From DATJPW01 sp963752855 (GTDB lineage: Bacteria > Desulfobacterota > Desulfomonilia > Desulfomonilales > Desulfomonilaceae), in NCBI GenBank assembly GCA_963752855.1, contig CAVVZX010000045.1, forward strand, positions 62,001-126,000: a DNA stretch of 64,000 nt, in the 5' to 3' direction. Position numbers and translations under genes: made by a program. The notes beneath the pieces are model-generated. The model ran no database searches. It was not told where the DNA came from and was given only the letters and a program-made list of their open reading frames with translations. Each line of letters begins with the position of its first letter. Positions within the stretch are counted from its first letter, which is position 1. Positions 33,798 through 44,211 of the stretch are shown here, piece after piece.

Positions 33798-35186
33798 GAA
33801 GAGTCCTCATCCGCACGCGAGATGAAGAAGCCGAAAAAGTCGCTCGTATAACTCTTGTCAACGTAGCGATCCAGCGTATACGTCATCTGTTCCGGCGCTA
33901 GTTTCTCCTTTTTCACGATGAGACCGTCGCCACCGACATGATAAATATTCCCTAAAACGTTGTGCGGGTTTGCGTCTCCATGAATGGCTCGTTCGCAACC
34001 TGCCAGAACCAATGCTTTTGCCAGATCTTTAGTGCTTATATGGTACCCCGCTGCGAATACCAGATTTCCGTCCACCGCGAATCCCAAAGGCGCTCCGGGT
34101 GGCTATAAACCAATCGGCTCCGTAGTTAACCTGGGGCTGCACTCCCCCATAGCCGTAGCCATAGCCGTACCAAGACGCGCTGGAATCTGTCCCGTTTTCC
34201 GACAGCAAGTAGCCCAAACCAATTTCAGAGTCCTCCTGTCTGCCGGCTTTAACAATGTGGTCGACCACCTTTCCATCTTTTACTATCAAGTGTCTGAGCT
34301 GCTTGGCGTCATTTATTAATGAAACAGGGATTCCATCATTCCATTCGAGTATGTCCACGGACCCGTCTTTGTACGACACGATGGTGGCCAGACCGGCGAC
34401 AAGTTTCTTGATCACCTGACCGCGAAATATGGTGCCTCCTTCCCCTGAATGTTTCTGTTTCCAGAGAGCATTAGTTACGGCCACCAGATTGGGTCGGTCC
34501 TCCCGTTGAACCGTTGATGTCTTCCCGGAGCCTCCAGGCTCTGAAGACCCGATGAAGAGATCCATTGAAACCCGCTTCATGTCAAAAAGGAGCATGTACA
34601 CAGTTGCATTAGCGTATTGGACGCTTGGTCGATAACCGGTCCGGTACATCACCGGCTGGCCGTCCGGTCCGGTCGGCATCCCCTGTGACTGCCATATGCC
34701 TTCACCAGGGAGCTCGGGGGTCCTATACAGAGGCGGTATATTCTTTAACCAGACCGCCTTATACGGAGCCCTGTAATAGCTCAAAGCAGCATCGTTAGGG
34801 GGCATGCTAGCCACGAGTCTGTCGCTCAACCCGACGAAAATAGGAGCCCATGGAGGAATAATCCCGTCCGGATGTGGTGAGGCTAAATGAGCGGAATCAT
34901 GGGCGTCTGACTCGCTCGGCTTCACAAGGCGAGCCCTTTCTGCATCGTCGGCCTGCGATGGGAGGCGCACAGGCATAGGATGTACGAAAGCCTTATCGGG
35001 AACATCCCTTTGATTGGATGTGACGGGTTTACCACCCCATAATAGAGGCTCCCACACCGGGGGAGAATCCTCGAATGCGTCCGCCGCCGCTGTTCCACCG
35101 ATCAGCCAAGACAGGGCAGCTACCATAGCAAATAATAACGATAGATTCACTCTAGCTCCGTGGGAGATTGACAATCGTTTATTCAT
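33794..35186 (-). CDS. Exported phosphodiester glycosidase (NAGPA)-like protein, frameshifted
   Basis: Begins MNKRLSISHGARVNLSLLFAMVAALSWLIGG with a signal segment. The C-terminal half has NLVAVTNALWKQKHSGEGGTIFRGQVIKKLVAGLATIVSYKDGSVDIL and ADWFIATRSAFGI. Then in the next frame come FAVDGNLVFAAGYHISTKDLAKALVLAGCERAIHGDANPH. The R(S/T)AFG..DGNLVFA and AL..AGC..A...D.N pattern resembles the NAGPA/phosphodiester-glycosidase domain found in exopolysaccharide-related proteins. One indel at about 34075-34090 (probably one extra T) splits it. Full length is about 464 residues. It is coupled to the following exported protein gene. Confidence 0.6.
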
Positions 35187-35436
35187 CGGATAAGGATACC
35201 CCAACTTATCGGCATGATTGACACATCAAGGATTTGGACGCATGCCGGGCGCAATTCCTAGCGGAATTAAGACCCTCGTGGGCCACGGCCGTTCCGCGGT
35301 TTGCTTTTTTAACAGTTCTCATGCGGGGCGTCAAGCAGTGCGAGGAGCGCAAGGGAACGCGGCGTCGCTGAGATCGCACAGAAGAATTCACATTACTGTT
35401 CGCCAGGGCTAAGCGGCTTCAGCGGTAAGAGGTTCC

Positions 35437-36955
35437 GTGCAGTTGATTACATCAGAGGATTCAAAATTGCGAAAAGTTCTGCATATGCTTAGAGCAAGGC
35501 ATGTTGTCGCTTCGGTCTACCTTGTCATCGTTTGCGCAGCGGTCACTCTAGCAGCCGAATCTGCGGAGCACGTTTTCCAGCGAGCCATCGAGGCGGATCG
35601 CTCGGGTAATCCGGAAGAAGCCATCGAATTATTCACTCGTGCGGCTGAACTCGATCCGAAGAATGGCGCCATTTTAAATAATCGCGCAGTTGTCTATGCC
35701 CGCAAGAAAGAGTACACCCGGGCCCTCGAAGATTTGAATCATGCGTTGAAACTGAATCCCGACGATGCCGCCGCATACGTGAATAGAGGTCTAATATATC
35801 AGGAACAAGGCGAGACCGAAGAGGCGGCTGACAGTTTCAAGCGGGCGCTCGAAATAGACCGAGAGCATGTCCCGGCTTTGTTGAGCAGGGCTGCCCTGCG
35901 TATGAAAACGGGAAAATTGGCTGAGTCGTCAACCGATTTGGACCAAGTGTTGTCACTGGATCCGACCAATGTCAAAGCGCACATCATGGCCGGAAGGGTG
36001 GAGCTGGCCCAGAGGTCGGCCGGACAAGGCGCTCAAAGATTTTGGTAATGCGGCGCGTTTGGACGTCAAGAGCGTTGAGGCGCTGAGAGGGAGAGCGGAA
36101 GCTTATTTACTCAAGGGCGATTTTGAAAAAGCGGTTCAAGACTTCAGCCAGCTCCTGTCCATGACGAACCCAACAGCGGATTTGCTCTCAAGCCGCTGCT
36201 CGGCCCTCATAAGAGCGGGACGCTTGGAAGATGCAATCCAGGATTGCGAGGAGGCGGTTAATCTTGACCCAAAATGGGCGGAAGCGTCTTACAACCTGGG
36301 GATCGCTCGCTCTGCGGCCGGATACGATCAAGAAGCTGTGGCAGCCTTCACCGCCGCAATAGAGATGGACTCAGGCCACAGCAAGTATTTCTATAATCGA
36401 GGAGTTGCGTTCAATAATCTGGGGGACAGGGAGAAGTCGTGGCAGGATTTTAATAAGGCCATCGAGCTTGATCCTCGAAACGCGGATGCCCTAAACAATC
36501 GTGGGAGCATCCTTTGGGCTAGCGGAGATACTAAGGCCGCGATGGCGGATTTCCAGCAAGCAGTGTCAATTGACCAGAAGCATCTACCGGCGACCAAGAA
36601 TCTTGTAGCGATTTGCCTGACCATGAATATTCCGGACAAAGCGATCTCTCTGTTGGATCGCGCCGTCAAGTTCGCTCCGAAGGATGGCGCGCTACAGAGC
36701 GCATTGGGTGACGCTTACACGGCGAAAAGACAATTCGACAAAGCGCAATCCTATTATAGAAAAGCCTTAGAGCGAGCCTCATCTGCAGACGACAAGTCGT
36801 TGATTCTTGCCCGCTCCGGTCTGGCCTGGGAGAGAACCGGAAATTCGGGCAGGGCCATTCAAGCCTATGAGAAAGCAGCCGGATTTACCCGGGATGTTGC
36901 TCAGAGGGAAAAATTGGCGACAACTATCGCCGAACTTAAGGCCCGACGGCGGTAA
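35437..36955 (+). CDS. Exported tetratricopeptide-repeat protein, frameshifted
   Basis: About 505 residues and roughly a dozen TPR units, each in the N.GNPEEAIELFTRAAELDPKN style (for instance ALEDLNHALKLNPDDAAAYVNRGLIYQEQGETEEAADSF). A signal segment (HVVASVYLVIVCAAVTLAAE) precedes them. The first frame ends at 36048 and the second begins near 35995 (GRPDKALKDFGNAARLDVK), so a single indel lies at about 35995-36020. Start GTG 35437 follows AAGAGGTTCC; ATG 35485 is an alternative. It is likely a periplasmic scaffold for protein assembly. A non-coding 250-bp gap precedes it. Confidence 0.8.
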
Positions 36956-37010
36956 AGGATGTGTGGCGGCCTGTTCATAGGGGCCCGGCGGCAGCCCAAA
37001 CGTTGCTATT

Positions 37011-37069
37011 TGTAGGGGCAGGGCTTGCCCTGCCCAGCAGAAAGGGCGCAGCAAGCAGCGCCCCTACAG
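37011..37069. repeat. Double GTAGGGGC palindrome, family B
   Basis: TGTAGGGGCAGGGCTTGCCC at the left and GCAGCGCCCCTACAG at the right share outer TGTAGGGGC/GCCCCTACA arms. Two inner hairpins (GGCAGGGC-TT-GCCCTGCC and GGGCGC..GCGCCC) lie between them. Confidence 0.65.
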
Positions 37070-37158
37070 TGATCTTATGACTGGTGAATGGCGTTGTTTT
37101 GGTTTCTCTTGAGATTGTTCTTTGATCGACACCTGGAATTCCTATTTGAGGGTTAGTA

Positions 37159-40100
37159 TTGATCTATTTCGCGGACCTCCATATCCACTCCAAATATTCC
37201 CGGGCATGTTCCCGGGATTGCAATCTTGTCGAGCTGGCCCGATGGGCCTCGTTTAAGGGCATACGCGTTCTCGCTACAGGCGATTTCACCCATCCGGCAT
37301 GGCGCAGCGAAATCAAAGAAATCCTTGTTGAGGCCGAACCCGGGCTCTTCCGCCTGGCTGACCCTTATGTCCCGGAAACGGTCGTATTGAAAGGCGGTTT
37401 TGGGCCGAAAGATGTGAGATTCATTCTCAATGTGGAAATAAGCTCAATTTACAAAAGGGGTGCGCCACCAGGAAAGTCCACAATTTGATTTTCATGCCTG
37501 ATTTGGACTCCATCGAAAAATTTAGCGCTCGCCTGGACCGAATCGGCAACATCAACTCTGATGGGAGGCCGATCCTGGGGTTGGATTCTCGCGATCTCCT
37601 CGAAATCGCTCTCGAGACCAGCGAGACTTCATTCCTGGTTCCCGCGCATATTTGGACACCCTGGTTTTCCATCCTGGGTTCCCGTTCGGGGTTCGATTCG
37701 GTCGAAGAATGTTTCGGAGACCTGGCGTCTCACATATTTGCCTTGGAAACGGGCCTGTCGTCCGATCCGGAAATGAACCATCGGGTAAGCGCTCTGGATA
37801 GGTTCACTTTGATTTCGAATTCGGATACTCATTCGCCTGCGCGGCTCGGACGGGAGGCAAATATTTTTCAGGGCGCTCTCGGTTACCTTCAGCTTCGTGA
37901 CGCGTTGGTCGCTGGTGGTCGTAAGTCTCTCGATTCAGTGAAACCTCAAGCTCTACTGCAATCCGGCGATCTCGGAAGCGGCATGAATCCGAAAGCGATT
38001 CTTAAGACCGACGAACCGGCTTTTCTGGGAACCATAGAGTTTTTTCCCGAGGAAGGTAAGTACCACCTGGACGGCCACAGGAAATGCGGCGCCAGACTCG
38101 ATCCTGCCGAAACCCAGAGGCTCGACGGCAAATGTCCGGTGTGCGGGCAGTCGGTTACGGTCGGTGTGATGAACAGGGTGATGGAGCTGGCGGACCGTGA
38201 GCAAAGCATCAGGCCCGAAAGAGGCGCCCCTTTTTGGAGGTTCCTGACCCTGCAGGAGATTGTGGCGCAATCGCTGGATGTGGGGCCACAGTCAAAAAAA
38301 GTCAATTTGTTGTATCGCGATCTCCTGGAGAAACTGGGCCCGGAGCTGACGATCTTGTGGGCGGTTCCGTTGGATGAAATTGCACGTCAAGCGCCGGATA
38401 TAGTGACTGAAGCCATTCGAAGAGTCAGAGCAGGCGAGCTCTCCATCGAGGCCGGGTTTGATGGAGAATATGGGACCGTCAAACTTTTTGGTGAAGGGGA
38501 GCGCGATCAAGTTCAAGGCCAGGCCACATTCGTGCCGGCCCAGAGCATCGATCCTCGAAAGGGAAGGAAGAAGATCCCTACCAATCGTGTTAAGAAGAGA
38601 AAGCAGAAGCTCCCACATCAGGCGCGTACCGGCAGAGGAGACCCTTTTAAACGAGGAACAGCAATCCGCAATTGCCATTAGAGATCGGCCGGTCCTTGTT
38701 CAGGCCGGACCGGGCACGGGGAAAACTCGAACTCTCATTCACAGAATCTCGCATTTGATGCGGAATTGCGGGGCCGATCCGGGGACAATTACGGCCGTGA
38801 CTTTTACCCGGAAGGCTTCAACGGAAATGAAGGAACGTCTCGAAAGCCTGATGGGAAAGCAGCAAGCGGATAGGCTCTGGGCAGGGACATTCCATCAGTT
38901 GGGCAGCCGAATTCTCGAAATGTTCGAGAACCACGGACTTTCCGAACCAAGGACAAACATCCTGACGGAAGACGGGGCCATGCAAGCCTTCCGCAAAGCT
39001 GTTTCCAGTGCCGGAGTTAAATGTTGCGCCAGGCGTCTGTCAGTTCCCTGCGGAAAGCAGGTGAGCATTCTCAAACAGAATCTGTGCGATCCGAATGATG
39101 CGACATCGGACCCTATCCTGTCACGGGCGTACGAGGCTTATGAGGGTCATTTGCGGACCGCCTCCGCTTGGGACCTGGACGATCTCTTATTTCGCCCGGT
39201 CAAGTTGCTAAGAGAAAACCCTTCCGAAGCAAGAACCGTGAGCCGGACGATAGGAGTCCACCTTCTTGTCGATGAATTCCAGGATGTGAACCGGGCTCAG
39301 GTACGAAATGGTCCGACTCCTCGCTGATCCGACGGGACGCGGCCTGTTTGTAATAGGCGACCCCGATCAGGCCATTTATGGCTTTCGAGGGGCTGATCGA
39401 CAATTCTTTTTCCGCTTTGCGGCTGACTACCCCGATGCCGCGCAGGTTGGTCTTGTTCGAAACTACAGATCTCAAAAGAATATTTTGGAAGCCGCTCGGC
39501 ACGTGTTGGGCGCCACTGGCGCCGCATTCAGCTTAATGGGGCTCAAGCCGGCTGCCGCCAGGATCACGGCTGCTCGATTGCCCAATGCTGCGACTGAAGC
39601 CGAATTCATCATACGCAGCATAGACGCCTCACTTGGCGGCTCAACATTTTTTTCGCTCGATTCCAGAGAATTATCTCTTGAGAACTCCCGGCAACTGGGG
39701 TTCAGAGATTTCGCTGTGCTTTTTAGATTGAATTCAGTGGGAGATACGCTGGAAGAGGCCTTCCGATCCTCGGGCATTCCTTTCCAAAGGGCCAAGAAGA
39801 ATGTGCCTGAGGAAGAAGCGGAGGCCCTGGATCCGCGAGCCGAGGCTGTCACTCTGATGACGATTCATGCCTCTAAAGGACTGGAATTCCCGGTTGTTTT
39901 CATTGCAGGCTGCGAAGATGGGGTTATCCCGTATATCCCGGTCGATGAATCCACTATTCCCGCGGATGATTTGGATGAGGAGCGCCGACTCCTCTACGTG
40001 GCCATGACCAGAGCGCAGGATGAAGTATTCCTGACTCGGGCGGATCGCCGCACACTGCACGGCCGAAATTGTCGGAACCCGCAATCTCGATTCCTGGACC

Positions 40101-40195
40101 AGATTAGTGAGGAGTTGTGTGATTTTCTAAGCCCTTTGGATGACACGGCGCGCATATATCGTAAACAGCCCCAGCAGTGCGATCTTTTTTCATAG
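37159..40195 (+). CDS. PHP-domain / UvrD-type helicase fusion, frameshifted three times
   Basis: A protein of about 1,012 residues. The N-terminal PHP metal site is visible as FADLHIHSKYSRACS and later NSDTHSPA. A zinc-ribbon-like CGARLDP..CPVCGQ follows. The helicase part has Walker A QAGPGTGKTRT, FTRKAST, Walker B HLLVDEFQDVN, GDPDQAIYGFRGAD and RRLLYVAMTRAQ. Frame changes fall near 37450-37480, 38600-38640 and 39300; the first fits loss of a G in AAAAGGGG. PHP-UvrD fusions are known in Geobacter-like deltaproteobacteria. It probably works in DNA repair, with PHP as a phosphoesterase or nuclease. Confidence 0.8.
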
Positions 40196-40217
40196 TTCAT
40201 TTAAGGGGAAATGGGTC

Positions 40218-40247
40218 TTGACAAAACCATAATATTCAGATATTCAG
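40218..40247 (+). promoter_or_regulatory. Candidate promoter with ATATTCAG direct repeats upstream of the ArsR locus
   Basis: TTGACA 40218-40223, 17-nt spacer, TATTCA 40241-40246. Two tandem copies of ATATTCAG (40232-40239 and 40240-40247) overlap the spacer and -10. This is a plausible operator position for the ArsR-family repressor encoded downstream. Confidence 0.45.
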
Positions 40248-40309
40248 ATATAGACGTGGGGATGGAACTCGGATAAATAGTATCAACACCGATAGCATCG
40301 AGGAATCCA

Positions 40310-40486
40310 ATGGAGATATGGTTATTGGTAGTCATTTTGGCTGCATGGTTCATCTTGAATAGGTGGGTGCTTCCGTACTTCGGCGTGTCCACCTGAATGT
40401 CGTCAGCTTGTTCCCCCGTGGATCAGGGGAAACAAAATGACGTGCCGACAGCGCCTCCTAATACGACGGCTTCCAATCAGAGGTAA
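40310..40486 (+). CDS. Small membrane selenoprotein candidate (in-frame UGA)
   Basis: ATG 40310 follows CGAGGAATCC. The frame encodes MEIWLLVVILAAWFILNRWV (one transmembrane helix), then LPYFGVST, TGA 40394-40396, MSSACSPVDQGKQNDVPTAPPNTTASNQR, and TAA 40484-40486. Reading TGA as Sec29 gives a 58-residue protein with a U-x4-C pair just outside the membrane helix. A hairpin with the loop TGGAT follows (40408-40435). The ArsR gene begins 77 nt later, so a metal- or oxidant-linked redox role is inferred. Without Sec it would be a 28-residue membrane peptide. Confidence 0.7.
40408..40435 (+). promoter_or_regulatory. Candidate SECIS hairpin for the small membrane selenoprotein
   Basis: TTGTTCCCC (40408-40416) pairs with GGGG-A-AACAA (40426-40435, one bulged A) around the loop CGTGGATCA. 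The TGGAT in the loop begins 22 nt after the UGA. It shares this loop with the HesB-like SECIS at 30100-30120. Confidence 0.7.
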
Positions 40487-40562
40487 CAGAAATGCAGATC
40501 GCCAAGAAGAATGACACAGAGAGCAAAAAGATCTCGATGAGTTATTTAGGGAAATAAAGGCC

Positions 40563-40853
40563 GTGAAATTTGATCGTGAGGCCGAAGTTTTCAAGGCATT
40601 GGGCCATCCCATCCGCTTGAAGATCGTATATGGGCTCGTGAAGGTGGGTGGCTGCAACGTCAAAAATATGCAGGAGTGCCTGGGTCTGCATCAGGCGACG
40701 GTTTCGCAGCATCTGATTCATTTGAAAAGTCGCGGCATTATCACATCGACCAGACGGGGGCTTGAAATGATATATACTGTGGATGATTCGTGGGCCCAGT
40801 GCGTCATAGACAATATAGAAAAGAAACAAAAAGAAGCTGAAAAGGCCGAATAG
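40563..40853 (+). CDS. ArsR-family transcriptional regulator
   Basis: 96 residues from GTG 40563: REAEVFKALGHPIRLKIVYGLVKVGGCNVKNMQECLGLHQATVSQHLIHLKSRGIITSTRRGLEMIYTVDD. The helix-turn-helix and wing are complete. C35-like and C42-like cysteines (GGCNVKNMQEC) sit before the recognition helix, a position used for metal or thiol sensing in this family. It lies directly downstream of the small selenoprotein candidate and may repress that promoter. Confidence 0.9.
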   Translation: MKFDREAEVFKALGHPIRLKIVYGLVKVGGCNVKNMQECLGLHQATVSQHLIHLKSRGIITSTRRGLEMIYTVDDSWAQCVIDNIEKKQKEAEKAE

Positions 40854-40990
40854 GTTCCCTCAAACGTTGTTGTCCATCTGTTCAAGATCGACACAGCTTC
40901 CCCCCAGTTATCTTCGCTTATACCCTTTTTATTGGCCTTTTGATGGAATCCGAGTAAACTCTGTTTAAATCCCCATGAAAGGACGCTGCT

Positions 40991-41410
40991 ATGGCTGATC
41001 TGGTTCGTTTTGGAGTGTCCATTCCGGACGATCTACTGGACAAATTTGACGTCCTGATTGCTGAAAAAGGTTATACAAATCGCTCGGAGGCCATTCGTGA
41101 CCTGATAAGAGACCGCCTCGTGGAAGATGAATGGAGCGCGTCGGAACATGATGTAGTGGGAACGGTTACAGTAGTCTACAATCACGAGCAAAGCGATCTC
41201 GCCCAGAAATTGACGCAGATTCAACATCGGCAGCACGAGCTGGTGATTTCCTCATTGCACGTCCACTTGGATCAGCACAATTGCTTGGAAGTCCTCATAA
41301 TGAGGGGCCGCTCGGATGACGTCAAGAAAGTGGGCCAGTTGCTCATTTCCACACGGGGTGTGAAACACGGTAAGATTACGATGACAACCACTGGGCAAGA
41401 GCTGGATTGA
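40991..41410 (+). CDS. nikR: Nickel-responsive regulator
   Basis: A 139-residue ribbon-helix-helix/ACT protein. The DNA-binding arm is LVRFGVSIPDDLLDKFDVLIAEKGYTNRSEAIRDLIRD, and the nickel site is formed by QHRQHELVISSLHVHLDQHNCLEVLIMRG, with the conserved His, HxH and Cys. NikR senses cytosolic Ni2+ and represses uptake genes. No nickel transporter is adjacent; larC is the only nickel-related gene in the window. Confidence 0.92.
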   Translation: MADLVRFGVSIPDDLLDKFDVLIAEKGYTNRSEAIRDLIRDRLVEDEWSASEHDVVGTVTVVYNHEQSDLAQKLTQIQHRQHELVISSLHVHLDQHNCLEVLIMRGRSDDVKKVGQLLISTRGVKHGKITMTTTGQELD

Positions 41411-41425
41411 AGGAGGCGCCTCGCA

Positions 41426-42568
41426 TCAAGCATACACGCGAGATAGATGGATGGGTCGAACATCGCCGCTGGTAGGCGGGGGAACCAGCAATTGCAAGTC
41501 TACATTCAGCCATTGGTAGTCAGGATTGAGGTCCCTTGGCTTGCCATCTTGGGGCTGCTGAGAATGTTCGTTGCGCTCGTAAACGACCAGAAAAATCCCC
41601 ACACCATAATCCGGGGTTCTATCAATTAGATAGGCTTTGACAAAGTCCTTAACTTTAAGGTTGGTCATACGTGCAAGCTCTCTGATCTCCGCGCTGGAAA
41701 TCTTAATCAGCGCGTATTTGGATACCCCGCTCTCCGAAATTCGAATCAACGTCCTAGACTCCGAGGACGAAACGTAAACAGTTGAGATAAAGTCAAAACG
41801 TGCCAGGTACTGGGCCGCTACCAGCCCAGCGGTCCTTCGGCCGCCTACTGTATGGTGCAACCCGTAGTATTCATAAAGTTTTTGTTGAAGAATATCGCCC
41901 TCTCTGTCTCCTCTTTCGTACAAGTGCCTGGAAATATATTTCAGATGGCGGCCAAGATCTTCGGCCGCGTTGGCCACGGGCCAATCTATTTTTACGTGGA
42001 AGTGGGACAGACCAAATCGGTACCTTGCCCGAATAGAGGGGTCTCGCTGAATTAACAACGCATAATCGGCCGGAAGCAAACTCTTGAGCAACGGTACGAA
42101 TTCCGAATTCTCGAAGTAGCGCATTCGCTGGTGAAAAACATCTTGCAGATCAAACAAGGCCAATAGCCCGAAATTCTCCTTTGTAACCTTGTTAGAGTCG
42201 AAAAAGCGGATCTGAGGCTTGGACTCCGCTGGTATGGTATCTTCTGCAAAGATCACGATAAAAGAGCGCTGATCAGGATACTCCGGGCCATGTATTTTTG
42301 CTCGGGGCTTGAGTTCGCGCATTTCTACAAAGGGGTATTCCTTTTTGCTCCCTTTGAAGGCTTTATATGATTCGATGAGAGATTCGGTGAGCAGAGTGCT
42401 GTCCAATTCGTCTCGAAGGAAAAAATACAGGCACCTTCGAAATCTCTCATTCCACGAAATTTCATTCCGTCGGAGGAAGGGCATGGAAGGCTGTCCTCTG
42501 ATGGTCCCGAAATCAGGGAGCGCAAATTGATATGAAACGGAAACAAACTCCAGAGCGCCGGTGATCAA
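41426..42568 (-). CDS. Uncharacterised 380-residue protein
   Basis: No signal peptide or membrane segment. Mixed alpha/beta composition with segments such as KPRAKIHGPEYPDQRSFIVIFAEDTIP, PLLKSLLPADYALLIQRDPSIRARYRFGLSHFHVKIDWPVANAAEDLGRHLKYISRHLYERGDRE, and a C-terminal YGVGIFLVVYERNEHSQQPQDGKPRDLNPDYQW. The start codon (TTG 42568) is weak; a later start is possible. I recognise no family and it has no obvious operon partner. Confidence 0.55.
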   Translation of the reverse strand: MITGALEFVSVSYQFALPDFGTIRGQPSMPFLRRNEISWNERFRRCLYFFLRDELDSTLLTESLIESYKAFKGSKKEYPFVEMRELKPRAKIHGPEYPDQRSFIVIFAEDTIPAESKPQIRFFDSNKVTKENFGLLALFDLQDVFHQRMRYFENSEFVPLLKSLLPADYALLIQRDPSIRARYRFGLSHFHVKIDWPVANAAEDLGRHLKYISRHLYERGDREGDILQQKLYEYYGLHHTVGGRRTAGLVAAQYLARFDFISTVYVSSSESRTLIRISESGVSKYALIKISSAEIRELARMTNLKVKDFVKAYLIDRTPDYGVGIFLVVYERNEHSQQPQDGKPRDLNPDYQWLNVDLQLLVPPPTSGDVRPIHLSRVYA

Positions 42569-42721
42569 AAAATCGACAGGCGATCCACCGCCAAGGGTGT
42601 GCCGCAGGTGGTAATTTCACGGCTACCGTTTTATATTAGATATCAGACGAGGGGTCCCCTTGCAACCTCTCATAAGTATGAGGTAACAAGGAGACTGACA
42701 TTATGGAGGACGATCAACACA

Positions 42722-44179
42722 ATGGGCGACCCTGAAAACGGAAGAATATCCGATGATGAACTGGATAAGCGGGACGAAAGCGAGGACGAAGAGGATTTTG
42801 CATCGCTTTTCGAGTCCACGGGAGCCGGCAAAGACAAACGCGTTCAACAAGACAGCAAAATCAGTGGGACGATTGTTTCCGTCGGTGACGAATGGGTTTT
42901 CGTGGATATCGGCGCCAAGAGCGAAGGTGTAATTGCTCGTGCCGAATTCACGGATAAAAACGGTCCACTCGAAATAAAAACTGGCGATCCAGTCACTGCC
43001 TATGTGGTGAGTTCCAGGGACGGAGAAATACGTCTCAGCGTCAAAATGACGGCCGCTGCGTCGGAAGAGGCAATAAGAGACGCCTTTCGAAGCGGTGTAC
43101 CTGTCGAGGGGCTTGTAACGGAAGAGAGGAAAGGTGGCTTTAGCGTCAGCCTGCTGGGCAAACAAGCATTCTGCCCGTATTCACAAATGGATTTGCAGCA
43201 TGCGGGCAATCCGAGCGACTACATAGGTAGCCGATTTACTTTTCGTATCTCGGAGTATTCCGAAAGAGGGCGTAATATTGTCATCTCGCGGCGGGACATA
43301 CTTGAGGAAGAACGTGCGCGGGACGTGGCGGAACTCAAAAAAAGACTGAAACCGGGGGATACGGTCAACGGCACTGTTCGTGTCCTGGCCCAATTCGGGG
43401 CCTTCGTAGATATTGGTGGTGTAGACGGACTGATCCCCATGTCCGAGCTTGCATGGCACAGAGTGAGCGACGCGTCGGAGATCCTCAGCCAGGGGGATTC
43501 GGTAACGGTCCAAATAATGAATTTGGACTGGGACAACAACAGAATCTCGCTCAGTCTCAAGAGAACTCTGGAGGACCCGTGGGATTCGGCGGCGGAACGG
43601 TACTCCGAAGAGACGTTAGTCTCCGGCACAGTCACCAAGCTCATGAATTTCGGGGCCTTTGTGGAACTGGAACCCGGCATTGAGGGACTCATTCACGTAT
43701 CGAATCTTGGAATGGGACGACGAGTCAATCACCCAAAAGAGGTCTTATCGCCGGGGGACCAGGTCGATGTTCGAGTCTTGACGGTAGATAAAGAGGCTAG
43801 ACGCATTGGACTGGAATTGGTTTTGGCTGGAGCTGAAGAGGGACCGGAACTCATTGAAGGATCGGTAGTCTCAGGTGTCATAGATAGCATCAAAGATTAC
43901 GGGCTATTTGTCAGTTTGCCAGGACGCAAGAGCGGTTTGCTCCACGTCTCCGAGATTGGTGACGGAAAGACCGGTGACCTAAGGAAAAGATTTGATTTGG
44001 GATCTCCGATTGACGTCCAAATTCTGTCGATCGACATGGAAACAAAAAAGATCGCGCTTAGCACGAAGAGCATCAGCAGGTCCGCTGAAGAATCCAACAT
44101 TAGTGACTTCATGAAAGGGAAGGGCAGAGGATCTTCTTTCGGGACTCTCGGCGATATTTTGAAAAACAAGATAAAATAG
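42722..44179 (+). CDS. S1-domain RNA-binding protein (five S1 repeats)
   Basis: 485 residues. S1 domains are at about 45-108, 125-191, 212-281, 297-367 and 380-450; the third and fourth are most typical (GTVRVLAQFGAFVDIGGVDGLIPMSELAW, GTVTKLMNFGAFVELEPGIEGLIHVSNLG). The N-terminal 30 residues are acidic. ATG 42722 is preferred because GGAGG lies 11 nt upstream; the longer frame has no site. It resembles ribosomal protein S1 but has a shorter, distinct N-terminus, so a ribosome-associated or RNA-chaperone role is inferred. An ABC exporter pair follows. Confidence 0.8.
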   Translation: MGDPENGRISDDELDKRDESEDEEDFASLFESTGAGKDKRVQQDSKISGTIVSVGDEWVFVDIGAKSEGVIARAEFTDKNGPLEIKTGDPVTAYVVSSRDGEIRLSVKMTAAASEEAIRDAFRSGVPVEGLVTEERKGGFSVSLLGKQAFCPYSQMDLQHAGNPSDYIGSRFTFRISEYSERGRNIVISRRDILEEERARDVAELKKRLKPGDTVNGTVRVLAQFGAFVDIGGVDGLIPMSELAWHRVSDASEILSQGDSVTVQIMNLDWDNNRISLSLKRTLEDPWDSAAERYSEETLVSGTVTKLMNFGAFVELEPGIEGLIHVSNLGMGRRVNHPKEVLSPGDQVDVRVLTVDKEARRIGLELVLAGAEEGPELIEGSVVSGVIDSIKDYGLFVSLPGRKSGLLHVSEIGDGKTGDLRKRFDLGSPIDVQILSIDMETKKIALSTKSISRSAEESNISDFMKGKGRGSSFGTLGDILKNKIK

Positions 44180-44211
44180 AGTGTTACATAAAAGGAGATC
44201 GCGCCTCGACC

